Shown here in pieces: positions 10,504 through 38,475 of a DNA stretch of 64,000 nucleotides. The stretch is taken from positions 31,712,664 through 31,776,663 of the forward strand of contig NC_084768.1 in assembly GCF_028858725.1 (NCBI RefSeq), given 5' to 3'. Position 1 is the first letter of the stretch. Each line of letters starts with the position of its first letter. The position numbers and the translations under genes were made by a program. Under the pieces are notes generated by a model. That model was not told where the DNA came from, searched no databases, and was given only the letters and a program-made list of their open reading frames with translations. This stretch comes from Colius striatus (taxonomy: Eukaryota > Chordata > Aves > Coliiformes > Coliidae).

Positions 10504-12342
10504 CCTGCAGCCCGTGTGCCAGGGCTACGCGTGCCACACTCAGCTCTTCCCAGCGCCCTGGCAGCTGCTGCTGCTCCTCTGGGCAATACCTTTATCTGGG
10601 AAGCTGTGGCTGTGCTGCTCAGGAAGCCTGCCTGGAGGCTCCCCCCACCCCATCACCAGCACTTCCCCGTGCCCAAAACCACCGTGCCGCGGCCCCTCTG
10701 CCGCCAGCCGCAGTGCCAAGAGAGACTGCTCCTATCAGATAGGCAGCACGTCCTGTCCTTGTGGCTACCGGCATGCTGGGAGGCTGGGGTAGGAGGAAAA
10801 ACAGCCCCTGAGAAGACAGGGAGGCCCCTGTGTGGGGCAGGGCAGTCTGCTGGGGGCTGCAGGCACACTGGGGACATGGGGTGCCTGCTCCAGGTCTGTC
10901 CTGCCTGGCACTGATGTGTGCCGGGTCTGCTCTGCGTGGCACAGAGGCACCATCGCTGTGGCTGTGCTGGGAGGAGAGCTGCAGGCATGGGGGACATTGG
11001 CAGGGCCCACACAGATGCTAGTGGTGCTGGTGCAGGAGCAGGGCCACTGTGGCTCAGCCTCATGGCAATTCAGCACTGCTGCTGGGCACTGGGGGCCGGA
11101 GGGGTGCCCACTCTGCAGGCAGCAGCACTGCAGTGCAGCCTGGAGACAGCAGCCAGGGCATGAAGAGCCCCTTGCAGGTGTCCCCACCACGCCAAGGGTG
11201 GGCTGGCTGCAGCTGGGGACAGCACCGGGGGCACTGAGGGGAGAAGGGAACAGCCGGAGCCAATTTGTCACAGTCAAATTTGGTCAAACCAGTCCCACTT
11301 CCTTCTCCATCCGGCTACTGGGCTTTGCCGTCAGGGAGGCAAAAGGCAGAAAGCCCTGGGTTGGAGTAGGGCTGCTGCTGCTGTTCCTGGCTGCAGTGGA
11401 GGAGGTGCAGGGGCAGAGGCACGCGTCAGGCTGCCTGTGAGGGCTCGTACCCACCACCGTTTGACTGGAGACCTCAGGGATGGGGCAGGGAGGCTGCAGT
11501 TCACACCAAAGAGCACTGGAGGCCAGAATGGAAATCAGAATGGTGTTTTTGATACCAAAAGTGGAAACACCATTGAGGAAAAAAGACTCTTGTTCAGAAA
11601 GGCAAATGCAAATGCTTCTGCCTCCAGCTGGGATACTGGGCTCTTGGAGGAGCAGCCCTTGCTTCACATAGGCTGCAGCAGATGTCTCGCTGGGCAGCTG
11701 GATGGCATGCCCAGGGCTTTGCAAGCTGAAGCCAGCAGAGGTGAAGCCCTCCCACTGTCAGCACAACCAAGAGCAGCAGTGCAGGGCGAGGGGCCGCAGC
11801 CTGGGGACAGGTCAGCGCAGAGCCCAGCGCCCGGCACGCGAGAGGGAAGGACCCCGGCGGCCACGTCCCAGCAGTGAGGCCCAGCGGCCTTACCCAGCGG
11901 CACAGCGCGGGCTGGGTGGGCAGGAAGGGTGCAGAGCTGCACAGGGACTGGCTCGAGGAGCGAGGCCATCCCCATGAGGCAGGGCTGTCTGAGGGGAAGC
12001 TGCAGGGACAGTTTCCAAGCGTGCGAGAGGCGGCTGTGCACAGGGGGGCATAGTCATGTCCCATATCCCCCGGGCACAGGACAAAGTCTTAAATTGCAGG
12101 GGAGCCATCCCAGCTGGATACTAAGAAAACCCATCCCCATGGCATGATGAGACCTGGAGACTGTCCTGGGGTGCTGGGGCATCCCTGGGAATCATCGGAG
12201 GACCCCAACATGGACAGAGTCCTGAGGAGTGACCACCACGGCAGCAGACCATCGGGTGCCTGCATCCTGTTCCCTCATGCCATCAGAGGGGCAGAGCTGT
12301 GTCCTCCCTCCTCTCCTCTGGACGTGTCTGCCTGTTGCCCTG
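10504..12342. other. Intergenic region between MPL and TIE1
   Basis: This is GC-rich single-copy sequence. Apart from the MPL promoter motifs at its left end I recognise no gene, RNA or repeat in it. The open frames present are short and unlike known proteins. Confidence 0.6.
10592..10741 (-). promoter_or_regulatory. MPL: MPL promoter: GATA and ETS motifs
   Basis: On the minus strand an AGATAA site (10597-10592) lies about 90 bp before the MPL start codon, next to a CTTCC ETS-type core. Farther up, a back-to-back pair of GATA sites, ctATCaGATag, lies at about 10732-10742. Human MPL is known to depend on a GATA site and ETS sites within about 100 bp of its start of transcription. The motifs are seen; use by GATA1 and ETS factors is inferred. 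Confidence 0.5.
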
Positions 12343-12348
12343 TTTATT
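12343..12348 (-). promoter_or_regulatory. TIE1: Probable TIE1 polyadenylation signal (AATAAA)
   Basis: AATAAA on the minus strand about 540 nt after the TIE1 stop codon. It is the first canonical signal found downstream, so the 3' UTR would be about 0.55 kb. Confidence 0.6.
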
Positions 12349-12885
12349 GTCCTTAGGGTAGAGCTGGCACCTCTGAAGGGTTAATGCAGAGCTGGAGACA
12401 GTGCACAACGAAGGTTGTCCCTTGTCACGTTGCGCCCCTCAGGGTGGCCTGTCCCAAGGCAGCAGCAACGCTCACAGCCCTGCTGGCTCCACTGCAGGGC
12501 CAGAGCACGCTGAGAGCTGCAGGGTAGGCAGCTGCCAGGTCACTGCTTCCCTTCTTGCCCCGAAGCTTGGGCATTTGTGTCCTTGGGCTCAGGTGGCAGC
12601 CCCGTGCTCCTTGAGAGAGCTCCTCTCCTGCCCGCTTTGCTGCAAGCACCCTGCTGCTGCCCATCCTTGGAGGGCCATCCCAGCATGTTGCTCAGCAGCC
12701 TGGGGCTGTGTCAGTGGCCGGTGGCACACCAGCGTGGCCAGCACGTGCTGGGTGGGCAGCCAGGGAGGGGATGGCACAGTCCTGCTGCAGGGAAGGCACG
12801 CTCAGGAAGAGGCACCAGTGTCCCCACAGCCCTGTCCCTGCAGGCTGGGGCCAGCATTGCCCTTCTGCACGGTGCCAGCGCAGCC

Positions 12886-24652
<11,767 letters not shown>

Positions 24653-25222
24653 GTCCTTGGAGCGTGTCCTGAATCTGGCAGAGGTCAGAAAATCCCCGGC
24701 ATGTCCCAAACACGGGGATCAGAGGCCACGGCTGCCTAGGGGCTCCACGTGAGCAGCAGCTCAAGACCCCATCTCCCTGCCTGTGCCCCCCATGCCACCA
24801 CTGCCCAGCTGCTCGGCGTCTGGGACAGCCAGGACCACCTCCTCTGGTGCATAGCCCGGGCACGGCAAGGAAGATGCCTCCGTCCTCACTTGCTCACGGG
24901 CCGCCTGGCTGCTCAGGAGCAGGGCTTGGTGGCAAAAAGGTCCCCAGTCCAGCGGCAGCTGTCCCGGGGAGCAGACGCCCACCCCTTCAGGGCTAGGGCT
25001 AGGTGCTCAGCACTCCCCGAGCCATACTGGGCCCCGAGCCTGGCCAGGAGATGTCCTAGCCCCGCTCCTTGCCCGCTGTGAAGAGGGTCTCATGCCCCAG
25101 CCCTCCTGGACAACAGCATCCCCTCGGTGCAGCCCCGTGGCTGGCGGCTGTGGGAAGGGCTCTCTGGAGCAGGGAAAGGAAAGGGGCCAAGGGGCCGTGG
25201 CTGGCGGCAGCGGCGCAGCCAA

Positions 25223-25250
25223 ATCCTGTTTCCCATGCGGCGTTTCCTGC
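25223..25250 (-). promoter_or_regulatory. TIE1: FOX:ETS-like and ETS motifs upstream of TIE1
   Basis: The minus strand reads GGAAACAGGAT (25233-25223), close to the endothelial FOX:ETS composite (core AAACAVGAA, one mismatch). A further ETS-like CAGGAAAC lies beside it (25249-25242). Both are about 0.6 kb before the TIE1 start codon. The family of motifs is known from endothelial enhancers; its use here is a guess from position. Confidence 0.25.
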
Positions 25251-28149
25251 TCTCCACCCATTGTTCGGAGACGGCCCTGACTCCAGGAGCCGGTGGGAGC
25301 TGCCCTGCATGGGCTGTCCCCCGGCGGGCGGCGTGCGGCGGCGCTGAGGCCGCACACACCTCGGCCTCCTGCCGCCACGAGCCGGGCTGCCGAGGCATGG
25401 CCGCTCCTGGGCTCCAGGTGCATCCGGGGCCTGCCTCACGCCGCAGCGGCCTGTGGTGGGGCTGCTGTCTGGGCTGAGAGGGGCTGAGCAGGAACAGGGG
25501 CAGGGTGACAAACAGCTGGGCAGTCCACACGGACAGCGGCTACTGCCCCTGTAGCACTGTCCATGTTGCAGTAAACATGTCTGGAGGAGGTGAAAAGCAG
25601 CACAAAGCCTGGTTTCCCCTGAGTGCTTTCCTAGGCACAGCACCAGCGTGGGCACAGCACAGCATAGCCCTGCTGTCCCCCAGTCCTGTGAGGCTGCCCT
25701 GGCCTCCAGCTGGCTCTGGCAAACGAAAGGCATTCCCCAGGGAACCACCATGAGCTTCACCCTCCAAACCTCATGCTGTTTCACAAATCAGACTGTTCCC
25801 ACGTGAAAGCCGGGGCTGCTGGGGAGCGAGCCTCATGTTTTGGTGTGTCCCAAGCCCGTGCCGTATCCGGCCAGAAATCTAAAGCACACATGGAGAGGAA
25901 GGGGAAATCCATTCATCATTTCCGACTATTTACAGCGTGCTCCAGGGCTGCGCGGTGCCCACGGTGTGCTGAAGGAGGGAGGGCAGGGAGCAGGGCTACC
26001 CTAGCACAGCCACCCAGCTACCCTGCTGCAGGAGGGGCAGGTGGGATCTGAAAAAGACACCACATGCAGCTGTCCCCATATGCCTGGAAAACTGAGCACG
26101 ATGCCCTCCTGGGGAATCACACATCCCTCTTTACCTGGCCAACCCCAAGCTCATTTGCAAGTACTCAGGGTCAGGGACTCATCTGTGTGCTCAGTACAGC
26201 TGCAGGAAGGAGATAGATACAGAAATAGGTAGATAAATGCTTTCTTCCCCTAGTTGCATGGCTGTAGAGGCCAGCTGTGATCAGAACCATAACTGCCATC
26301 ATGCCACTGCATGCAGCACCTGGGGAAGCCCCTCGTTCCGTGCTCCTCAGGCAGCACACAGAATCCTGAGTTACGGATGCACTCTGTGAAACCTCCTCCC
26401 ACACAAAGATCCATTTGAGGCCAGGATTATCTACACAGAGCAAACACGCTTCATGGGAAGGCTTTGTGCTCCTCCGGGGAGCACAGCATGGCTCCTTGTG
26501 CTGCCCAAGGAGAACTGACACATTGCTCTGTGCTTTTGGGGCACGGGAGCCCCTTGGGGTCAGCTCTCCACACTGGGTGATGCCCAGGAGATCTCAGGGA
26601 TCAGTCAGGGGATCTGACCCAAGCTGATTCGTCCTGTTGCATTTTTTTCTAGGAACACTTGGATAGCAACTGTCTATCTGTGCAGATCCCTTGTGTTGGA
26701 GGTGGGGTAGAAAACCTCTCTGGAAAGTTTTGTGAAGGGACCCAACCAGGATTCTACAGGTCCGTTTTAACCTTATATATCTCCAGAGGAGGAACTGGGT
26801 GAAGCTGAGCCCAGCCAAAGCCACACTTGCTCTCCTGGAACACAGACAGCTCCAGCCCAACCCACAGCACACTGAAAGCACCTGAATTTCTGCTGAATTC
26901 ACCGACCTTACGTTTTTTGCTGAATCACAACGGACCAAAAAAAACCACCCAGAGTGACAAAAATACCCCTTTTTGTTATCATTTGCTCATTTTAATGCAC
27001 AGCACCGCATGCCAGAAACCATAACGCACCGATACATTTCCTGATAGGAAATGCAAACGCCCTGCGAATCCACCGATGGGCTGGGCTGCCTCAGCAATGT
27101 TTTCTAGCTCTGCTTCTTTGGCTGCTTGTTTTGTTTTACGTGCAGGCAGGCCCTGCAAGGCTTGGTTAAGTGCTGCTGTCAACAGGCGTAAGAGCAGCCT
27201 GGGAGTGGGGTGGTGGAGCATCACGTCAGCAGGGCAGCCAGGGATCAGGCTCAGGCCTGGCTGTGCTGGCATCAACCACAGTCTCGCAGGGTGAGGGACA
27301 GGCTGCTGGGAAGCCCGTACCCTGGGGAAAGGGTGGGACCTGTGGCTGCAGAGATGCCCCTTGGCAGCTGGGGGAAGCAGGGCCACCCTGTCCCAGCTGC
27401 CCCTGAGGTGGAAACTGCAGATTTATAGCGCTCTTGTTAGCAGACGACTTCCTGACTCTGGGCGGGAGTGGGAATGGGGACTGGGGAGCAGGGAAGGGAG
27501 CTTGGGGCTCCTTCCTGCTGCAGAGACAAAGCTGCGAGCTGCTGGGCACTGCTGCCCCTCTCCTGCCAGGGCCGTGGCTCTGCCAGCCCTCAGCCACTCA
27601 CCTGCCCCAGCACTAGTGGCCGTGGGAGCATGTCCCACCCTCCCATGTGCCAGCAAACACCCACAACATGCAGCTTTGACACGATTTCCCAGGCTTTCCC
27701 TGACCCCACAGCAGCGCTGGGAGGGAGCACAGCTGGCGAGCTGTGGTGATGGGGCACTGCCATCCTCTGAGACCTCCACAGGAGCTCTGGAAGCCTGAAA
27801 CCCAATGAGACTTATTTTCCTTGTAGGACACTTTCCTGCTGTCTCAGCCCCAGCTTCTCTGGCTGAGGCTTTCCGTGTGACCTTGCCCTTGAGTGCATGG
27901 AGCTGGGGCACAGCGGCTGGCACAGCACTGGAGCTGGGCCCAGGCTGCTCTCCCCGAGCATAGGTATCTCAGGGTGGATGCCACAGACGTGCCCTCCTCA
28001 TCCTCTGCCCCCTCAACACCTCCTGGTGCTCTGCTCCCACGGAGGCTGCCCCATGGCTCCCCACAGCCCACCAAGCAGATGCTGGCAGTCCCTCGGTCCT
28101 TGTCACGGGAGGCAGCAGCGGGAGGTGTCGAGGCATGGCGGTTAATGTG

Positions 28150-28372
28150 TAACTAGTGCCAGCACCTTTCACCCATGCACAGCGGTGGGGAGGGCGCGGG
28201 GCCACAGCAGCAGCCGGGCTGGCTCCCTGGCGCGGGTGGGCTGCGGCCGTGAGGCCGGGCCGCGGCGGCTCGGCGGGGGCCCGGGGCTGGGGGCTGGGGC
28301 CACACCTTGCCCTGAAGAGCTGGCTCCGCCGGCTTCTCAGCTCGCCCTGAGACTTGTTTTTCTGCCTGGCAG
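28150..28372 (+). promoter_or_regulatory. Predicted promoter of the C1orf210 orthologue
   Basis: A GC-rich, CpG-containing stretch ends just before a good splice acceptor (tttttctgcctggcag, exon edge 28373), which lies 14 nt ahead of the start codon. This suggests a noncoding first exon in or near the CpG-rich stretch. I could not fix its donor. Confidence 0.4.
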
Positions 28373-28386
28373 TTTCCTGGAGCCAA

Positions 28387-32453
<4,067 letters not shown>

Positions 32454-32560
32454 GCCTGCAGCCCAGTCATCTCCACTGTAGCATCTCACTGCCTCCCTCC
32501 ATCTCCATCTTCTTCCTGCCCTTTCCCACTAGCCCTTGGCTGTTGGTCCTATGTGGCTGC

Positions 32561-32675
32561 AGAGGAGAGGAGAGGAGAGGAGAGGAGAGGAGAGGAGAGG
32601 AGAGGAGAGGAGAGGAGAGGAGAGGAGAGGAGAGGAGAGGAGAGGAGAGGAGAGGAGAGGAGAGGAGAGGAGAGG
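32561..32675. repeat. AGAGG pentanucleotide microsatellite, 23 copies
   Basis: A pure purine tract of 115 bp in the presumed 3' UTR of the C1orf210 orthologue, about 110 bp after its stop codon. In RNA it would be a long AGAGG repeat. In DNA a mirror-like purine tract of this length can form triplex structure. Confidence 0.95.
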
Positions 32676-32946
32676 TGGGAATGGCAAAGAAGGCTGAAGG
32701 CAGCCACCCCATGGTGCCCCCTTGTGACACTGGTGGGGTGCACTGGCACAGGGCCACCAGAGCTGCTGCTGCTGCTCTCCCAGCCCTGCTCAGATGCTGA
32801 GGATGAAGGAGACGGTGCCCATCGTGTCCTGGCAGCCTGGTTGGGGGGAAGAGGAGCCTGGCCTGCTGCAGCCTCTGGGGTCTTGCTGCCCCACAGCTGG
32901 TCCCAGCCCTGCCCTGTCCCTCCATGCCTTGTCACTCTGGAGTGTG

Positions 32947-32952
32947 ATTAAA
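32947..32952 (+). promoter_or_regulatory. Polyadenylation signal (ATTAAA) of the C1orf210 orthologue
   Basis: ATTAAA about 0.5 kb after the stop codon, followed by a T/G-rich stretch (tgcaatggtttgttggg), a normal downstream element. It places the AGAGG repeat inside the 3' UTR. Confidence 0.65.
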
Positions 32953-34654
32953 GCATGATTTAACCCTGCTTCTGCCTGCAATGGTTTGTTGGGACTCTCC
33001 CAGTGGCAGTGCCAGGAAAAGACCCCCAGCCCCAGAGCTGGGGTGCAGCTTTCCTTTGCATGTACTTTCAAGGATGATAACTGCATTCCTCTGTGGCACA
33101 GTGAGTGCTGTTGTGCAAACAAATCCATCAGCTGCCGGGTGCGTGCAGGGCTGCTGTGCACACAGCTCTCCAGCATCGCTTCCCTCTCCAGCCAGATGTA
33201 CTAGAAGGGCACTTACCTTCCTTCCCCATGGCAGCTGTGCAGAGCTGAGCTCTCTCAGTTGGCGGCGCAGGCTGCGGCGTTGGGTCGGGCAGGCACACGC
33301 ACTGGGGCGAGACAGCCCTGTCCCCCAGGCACACGCTGCAGGGGCCCAGCTCCAGCTCTGACCCTGGAGTTACAGGGACATGATCATTTCTGCATTCCTG
33401 CCATCTTTGTGGTACGACAGCACATGAGACACAGTTGTTTTTGCTGTAGCCAGTCGTGCCCATCTGGGTCACGCTGGAGTCCAAAGCAAGGAACAGCAGT
33501 GGGATTCACCCTCCTTTGCAAGTGGTTCATCATCCTTCTGGGAATCCTTCCCAAGGCACAGCCCAGTCGTTACCATCCCTGATAGCCTGTGAATCTCTTT
33601 GTCACACTCCAGAGCATGCAGCATCATCACAGAGAAGCATTTATTGCAGCCCTGCCTCAGGGCTAATTCCCCATCTCCTTCAAACCTCCATTTCACTGTA
33701 AACTGCCTTTCTATTTCTCTTCTCATTAAGATATTTATAGAGCACAATGTGTACAAAAGTAAATAACACACACCAGAGAATGTAAACCAAAGGGGACGAC
33801 TGAGTGGGTCAGGTCAGGGACTTAAAAGCACCTTCCAGAGCTGCAATGTGCCATTTGAAGCCATGAGGAGGAAGGGGGAGGAAAACCCGCTGGCTTGTTT
33901 CAATGGTCAGCCAGGTTTTGCCCTTAAATGCTGTATTTCTAAGCTGAGCTTTACTTTCACAGTCACTGACTCATGTTTTGTCTTCTGGCCTCAACAGCTT
34001 CCTGTGAAAATAGAATATGTGCTCTATTTTGTAGAAATTCCTGGTGCCTTTCAGGTAAAATCAGAGGGCTGGGAAAATGCATTTTTGTTATATTTTGGAG
34101 TGTGTTTCCCAGGCTTTTCAACTCACTTTTCAATCCCATGAAGTTGTGCTAGGTGCAGTATTTTACTTTTGATCTCAGCAGTGTCTTAAAAGAGATTAAA
34201 AATCCAACCATGTGCAGGGTCATTAATCTGGGATCTCGCTCTCTCTCATCCCTCAGTACCTGGTGATGGGTCGCTTGTCTACTTTGACCCTGCTGGGAGG
34301 CCCACCCGTTTATTCTTTAACCCAGCAGAGGTGGCTGGTTTTCTGGGTGTGAGGGCACCCTGGTGCTGTGGCAGCCCCTCTGTTCCCTCTCCAGGCAGCT
34401 CCAGTGCTGGAGTCTCACAGCGGGGCGGGGGGGTGGGGTGGTAAATGCATCTGGCATGCGCAGCTGGGAATACAAGGAGGTCAGAGCAGAAAAGGAGGAG
34501 CCTCTTCTGAAGGAGAGTTCCCCCAGGAGGCTGCTGGAAGGGCAGAGGGGAGCAGTGGCAGGTATGTGGGCAGACTGGTTCCAGGCTCCTTGGAGGCAGC
34601 AGCTACCACTGAGAGGCTCAGTCCTACTGCAGGGCCAAACAGCTTATCTGGAAA

Positions 34655-35068
34655 CAAAGGGCTACCAAGGTGATCAGGGGATTAGAACATCTTTCTTAGG
34701 AGGAAAGGCTTCAGGACCTGGGGCTGTTTAGCCTGCAGAAGGCTGAGTGGGGGGAATCTCATTAACACTAACAAGTACTTAAAAGATGCATGTCAAGAGG
34801 ATGGGGCAAAGTTGTCTCCAGTGACAGGACAAGAGTTAGTGGACTTCACCTGGAACACAAAAAGTTCCAGTTAAACACAGGGAGAAACTTGTTTGCTGTG
34901 CAGGTGAGGGAGCCCTGGCACAGGCGAAGGAGACTCCTTCTCTGGAGGCTTTTAAAACCTAGACATGTTCCTGTGTGATATGATTGAGGTGGACCTGCTT
35001 TAGCAGGAGAGTTGGACTAGGTGATCTCTAGAGGTCCCTTCCAACCCCCACTATTCTATGATTCTATG
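34655..35068 (+). mobile_element. CR1 LINE, 3' fragment
   Basis: It shows typical CR1 3' sequence: GATCAGGGGATTAGAACATC, then TGACAGGACAAG, GAGGGAGCCCTGGCACAGGC, GAGGTCCCTTCCAACCC, and ends in ATTCTATGATTCTATGA. It is 5'-truncated, as most copies are, and moderately diverged. It is not expected to encode anything. Confidence 0.92.
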
Positions 35069-36495
35069 AAAGCAGCCTGCACCAACAGAGGCTGGAGGCT
35101 CTATGTGCTCCACATGAGCATCTTTCAGGGGTATGGGAAGGTCTTAGGTTCATGGAGCAGTGGTAAGGGGGACTGGCTATGTCTAGGTCCTCGAGCAGAG
35201 TGGGGTGCACACACATCCAGAGACAAGAATTGTTTGTCAGGAATAAGTACATGCATTTGGGAGGCTGGGGTGGAATTGCTAAAGTAGCTGATGAGCTGAA
35301 ACCACAGCTGCAGGAGGCAGCCTGAGCTGTCATGATTTCTGCCCTGGGCTCAGTTTGAGCAGAGGCCAGTTCTGCACAGCCCTGCTACCTCCTGCTCTCC
35401 AAAGAGGCCTTCACTCAAGGATCAGTCTTCAACATGGTCAACTTCTGTAGCAACTTTATTATGTGTATTTCCACACACAACACAGGAACCATCCAAGGAA
35501 GGAGCAAACCAGTACCACTGCTGCAGAGGGGAGTCAGTGACTGGGCAGCCAGAGTCCCAAACCCCCATGTTTGGGGACAGACCGTGCTCACCTATCACTT
35601 CCTCAGGTTGCTGACATGGCCCGTGAGCATCCTTTTCTGGCACGATTTGTGGGCAGTTGGGGCACGCTTGGAGGGGAGGATTCACGCTGGCATGCAGGCA
35701 GCTGTGCCTGCCCACACGTGCAGGTTGGGGGAGCTGGTTAAAGCACTGCTGCAGGCATAGGCCACACAGCCTGGCACAACTGCAAGTGCACCAACACAGA
35801 TGTGCAGAGCAGCAGCAACAGTGATGGTGTAAAACCGTCTGGCTCTGGCCTGTCCCTCCCTGCATCCACACAGAGGGTCTCTGCAGCTTATGGGGTCAAA
35901 TAGCCTGGAGGGAAGGATGTCTCTGCTTTGCAGAGGATTTAGCACAGAAGGACCTGAGCTTAGTAACACCCTCTGAACTCTTGGGCAGATTAAGGGAAGT
36001 GATGCAGAGAGAGGAGGAAACAGCAGTTTAATAAAATCTACAGATGATGTAAAAGTGGCAGGAGAAAATGTAGAAAGAAGAAAGATCCAGAAAGAAAAGA
36101 CAAAATTGTTCCCATACTTTGGGAAAAACATGGAAAGTCTTCAAGGGAAGGAAAGCCAGCAGGAGCAGAGCAAGAGCAGATGAATACAGAAGTGCCCTCA
36201 TGCCCCCTGAGTGCACTGGGGATGGTGTGGTCGAGAACTGTGAAGGGATGAAGTCCTCATTGTCCAGCATATACCTGGTGTGGTTCACTGATGCTGAACT
36301 CTGACACTGCCTCCAAGGACAGTGATTTGTTCTGTTACTAAGGGATTGAGCTACTGTCCCCTTCCAAATAAATTTGCTACCAGGCACCAAAATATGCTCA
36401 GTCTTGTTTCATTACAGAGGGGACTTAGCAAATAATAGGTGGAAATAATGGTTGTGGCAGAGCAGCTCAGGTACCAGGGAGGGATGGGAACAAAT

Positions 36496-36555
36496 AGGAA
36501 GAAGAAGAAGAAGGAGAAGAAGAAGGAGGAGAAGAAAAAGGAGAAGAAGAGAAGG
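36496..36555. repeat. GAA/GGA-rich purine microsatellite
   Basis: An imperfect run of about 60 bp of AGAAGAAGA and GGAGAAG units, purine on the + strand. Confidence 0.85.
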
Positions 36556-37812
36556 TAGTGCTGCAGCACCTTCACTAGGATAGGATCTGTGTCTATTCAA
36601 AGGGTAGTGAAATGATTCATGGGTTTATGGAGGAAATGAGAATTTTGACAGGTAAATTAGCTTGAAGTCATAGGAAAAGCTCCCAGGGGTGAGTTATTAG
36701 CCTGCCTCTGGGAAAGACACCTTGATGATAGACACCTTGTAGAGTTAAACGACCCCAAAAGCTCCAAGTAAGGCCCAAATTGTAGCAGAAGACCTTTTAT
36801 GCCCCACAGCAGCTGCAGCACTTGGGAGACAGAAACAGTGAGGGGACTTGTACAGAATAGGATGAGCTGCAGTGCAGTCACAGAGGTGCCTGTGCTCAGG
36901 AAACTCCTTTTGGAGGGCAACAGCTCTCCCCCCTCACACTGCTCCTGCAGGGCAGTAGTCCCTGCCCCGAAATACAGGCATCCCATCACCATCCCTCAGC
37001 AACTGCACCTTGCTCTTAGTGGCTCACATGGCTGGAGCATGCTGGTGTGATAACAGAGCCCCAGCCCACAGTCCAGCACAGATAACCCATCAGGGCCCCG
37101 ACACTAACACCCTTTGATCACTCTTCGATACCCGTGGAAGACGGCGGTCTGCAGAAATCTAACACTTGAATAGATCCTGGCATTGCAAACCTGAACAGCG
37201 TGTCATGGGAGGTGCAGCCATGCTGGGGCTCTGGCACAAACACACAAATCCCATGCTCGCTCTCACAGACACCAAAATGCTTCCTGGGGAGCAGCCCCTG
37301 CAGCCACAGCTCCCCTCGAGCTCCCGCTGCCTGCGCGGGTGCGCGCTGGCACACGGGATATTGCCCGTCCTTCCTCCGCTGCCTGAGCTCTGCCTGGCTC
37401 AGCAGCTGCTGGCTCTGCACAGAGCACAGCCACTCGTGCTCACAGCCTCTCCTGCCAGAAGAGTACATGATACAGCTCCAGGAACTGCAGGAACCAAGTC
37501 CTGGGGTCCCTGGGCTAACAGGACAGGCTGACCTTAACCCAGTGACAGGGCTCCCGGCTGGGCAGGCAGCCACTGCTGATGGACGCTTTGCACCAACCAG
37601 GCCAGCGCTGCACTCCCAGCACGGCAGGGCCCTGGGTCCGGGCAGGCACCCCGAGCCCCAGCTCTGCCTCAGCCCCCTGTGGGGCAAAGCAAACGCCAGT
37701 CCTCTCCTAAAGAAGCGCAAGGCACATCGCAACGCTCACCCTTCCTTCAGGAACGGCCGGCACAACCCCTGCCGACGGGCCGTGTCCAGCGAGGCTCGGG
37801 CACGGCCAAGGC

Positions 37813-38475
37813 TCAGATCAGGTTGGCCATGCTGGAGGTGGGAGGAAGCCGCCTGTTTGCAGCGAGGCGGCCGGAGATGGTGAAGACGCGGATGTCGCCG
37901 GTCTCCAGGCTGCGAGGAGCAGCCTGGCGGCAGGAGGTGCAGAGCAGGTAGAGCAGCAGGCAGAGGAGGATGGCGCTGCCGGCAGTCAGGAGGATAACCC
38001 CACTGGTGAACATGCTGGCCAGCGGCCGTGCGGGGCTGAGCTGCATGGTGGTGCTGGAGAGGATGGTGAGCACCACCCCACACACCAGCAGCACCAGGGA
38101 GCTGAGCAGCAGCACCAGGCAGTCCGAGAACCCACCGCTCTTCAGCAGCTCGATCTGATCCCGGCTGCGGATGCAGTTCATGTCCTGGATTGCAGAGCTC
38201 AGCAGCTGCTTCAGTAGCACGAGCAGGGCCAGGAGGCAGAGCGTGGTGCCCACCGCCAGCCGCCACTCCCCAGACCGGCTGCTGGTGCTGTACAGCAGGA
38301 TGATGCCGCCGATGCCACAGGCCAGGATCAGCACCACAGCCACCCCATAGCACAGGATGGACTTCTTGGGGTCCTGGAACCACCAGAGCTCCACGTGCTC
38401 CTCCAAGATGTTCCTCTGGATGTGGTCCGCATCCGCAGGGGTGCGGGGGGTGCTCAGCTCTGCCAGCTCTGGCAT
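37813..38475 (-). CDS. TMEM125: Transmembrane protein 125
   Basis: A single coding exon of 220 aa (human 219 aa), as in mammals. Start [20 protein letters not shown]; a cytosolic N-terminus with [15 protein letters not shown] precedes four predicted membrane helices at about 40-62, 72-92, 119-139 and 157-180. The tail ends TSSMANLI. A splice acceptor (cctctccag, exon edge at 38484) lies 9 nt before the ATG, so the 5' UTR continues in an upstream noncoding exon that I could not place. Function is poorly known; in mammals it is an epithelial membrane protein. Position next to the C1orf210 orthologue matches human 1p34.2. Confidence 0.95.
   Translation of the reverse strand: MPELAELSTPRTPADADHIQRNILEEHVELWWFQDPKKSILCYGVAVVLILACGIGGIILLYSTSSRSGEWRLAVGTTLCLLALLVLLKQLLSSAIQDMNCIRSRDQIELLKSGGFSDCLVLLLSSLVLLVCGVVLTILSSTTMQLSPARPLASMFTSGVILLTAGSAILLCLLLYLLCTSCRQAAPRSLETGDIRVFTISGRLAANRRLPPTSSMANLI

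Larger units (their letters stand above)
24653..28372. other. Upstream region between TIE1 and the C1orf210 orthologue
   Basis: The two genes are transcribed away from each other across this 3.7 kb. A GC-rich stretch at about 25080-25460 lies upstream of TIE1 and may hold distal promoter elements. A second GC-rich, CpG-containing stretch at about 28150-28340 lies just before the C1orf210 orthologue. The middle (about 25.5-27.9 kb) has no gene or repeat that I recognise. Confidence 0.55.
32953..37812. other. Intergenic region and TMEM125 3' flank
   Basis: It holds one CR1 fragment (34655-35068) and a GAA/GGA-rich tract (36496-36555). TMEM125 is transcribed into this region from the right. A minus-strand ATTAAA near 36025-36030 is a candidate end for its transcript, but that would make a 1.8-kb 3' UTR and is unproven. 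I see no other gene. Confidence 0.5.

Noticed and set aside
32553-32951. Glu-Arg-Arg-Gly repeat protein on the + strand and its Ser-Pro-Leu mirror on the - strand
   Set aside because: Both are translations of the AGAGG microsatellite in a 3' UTR.
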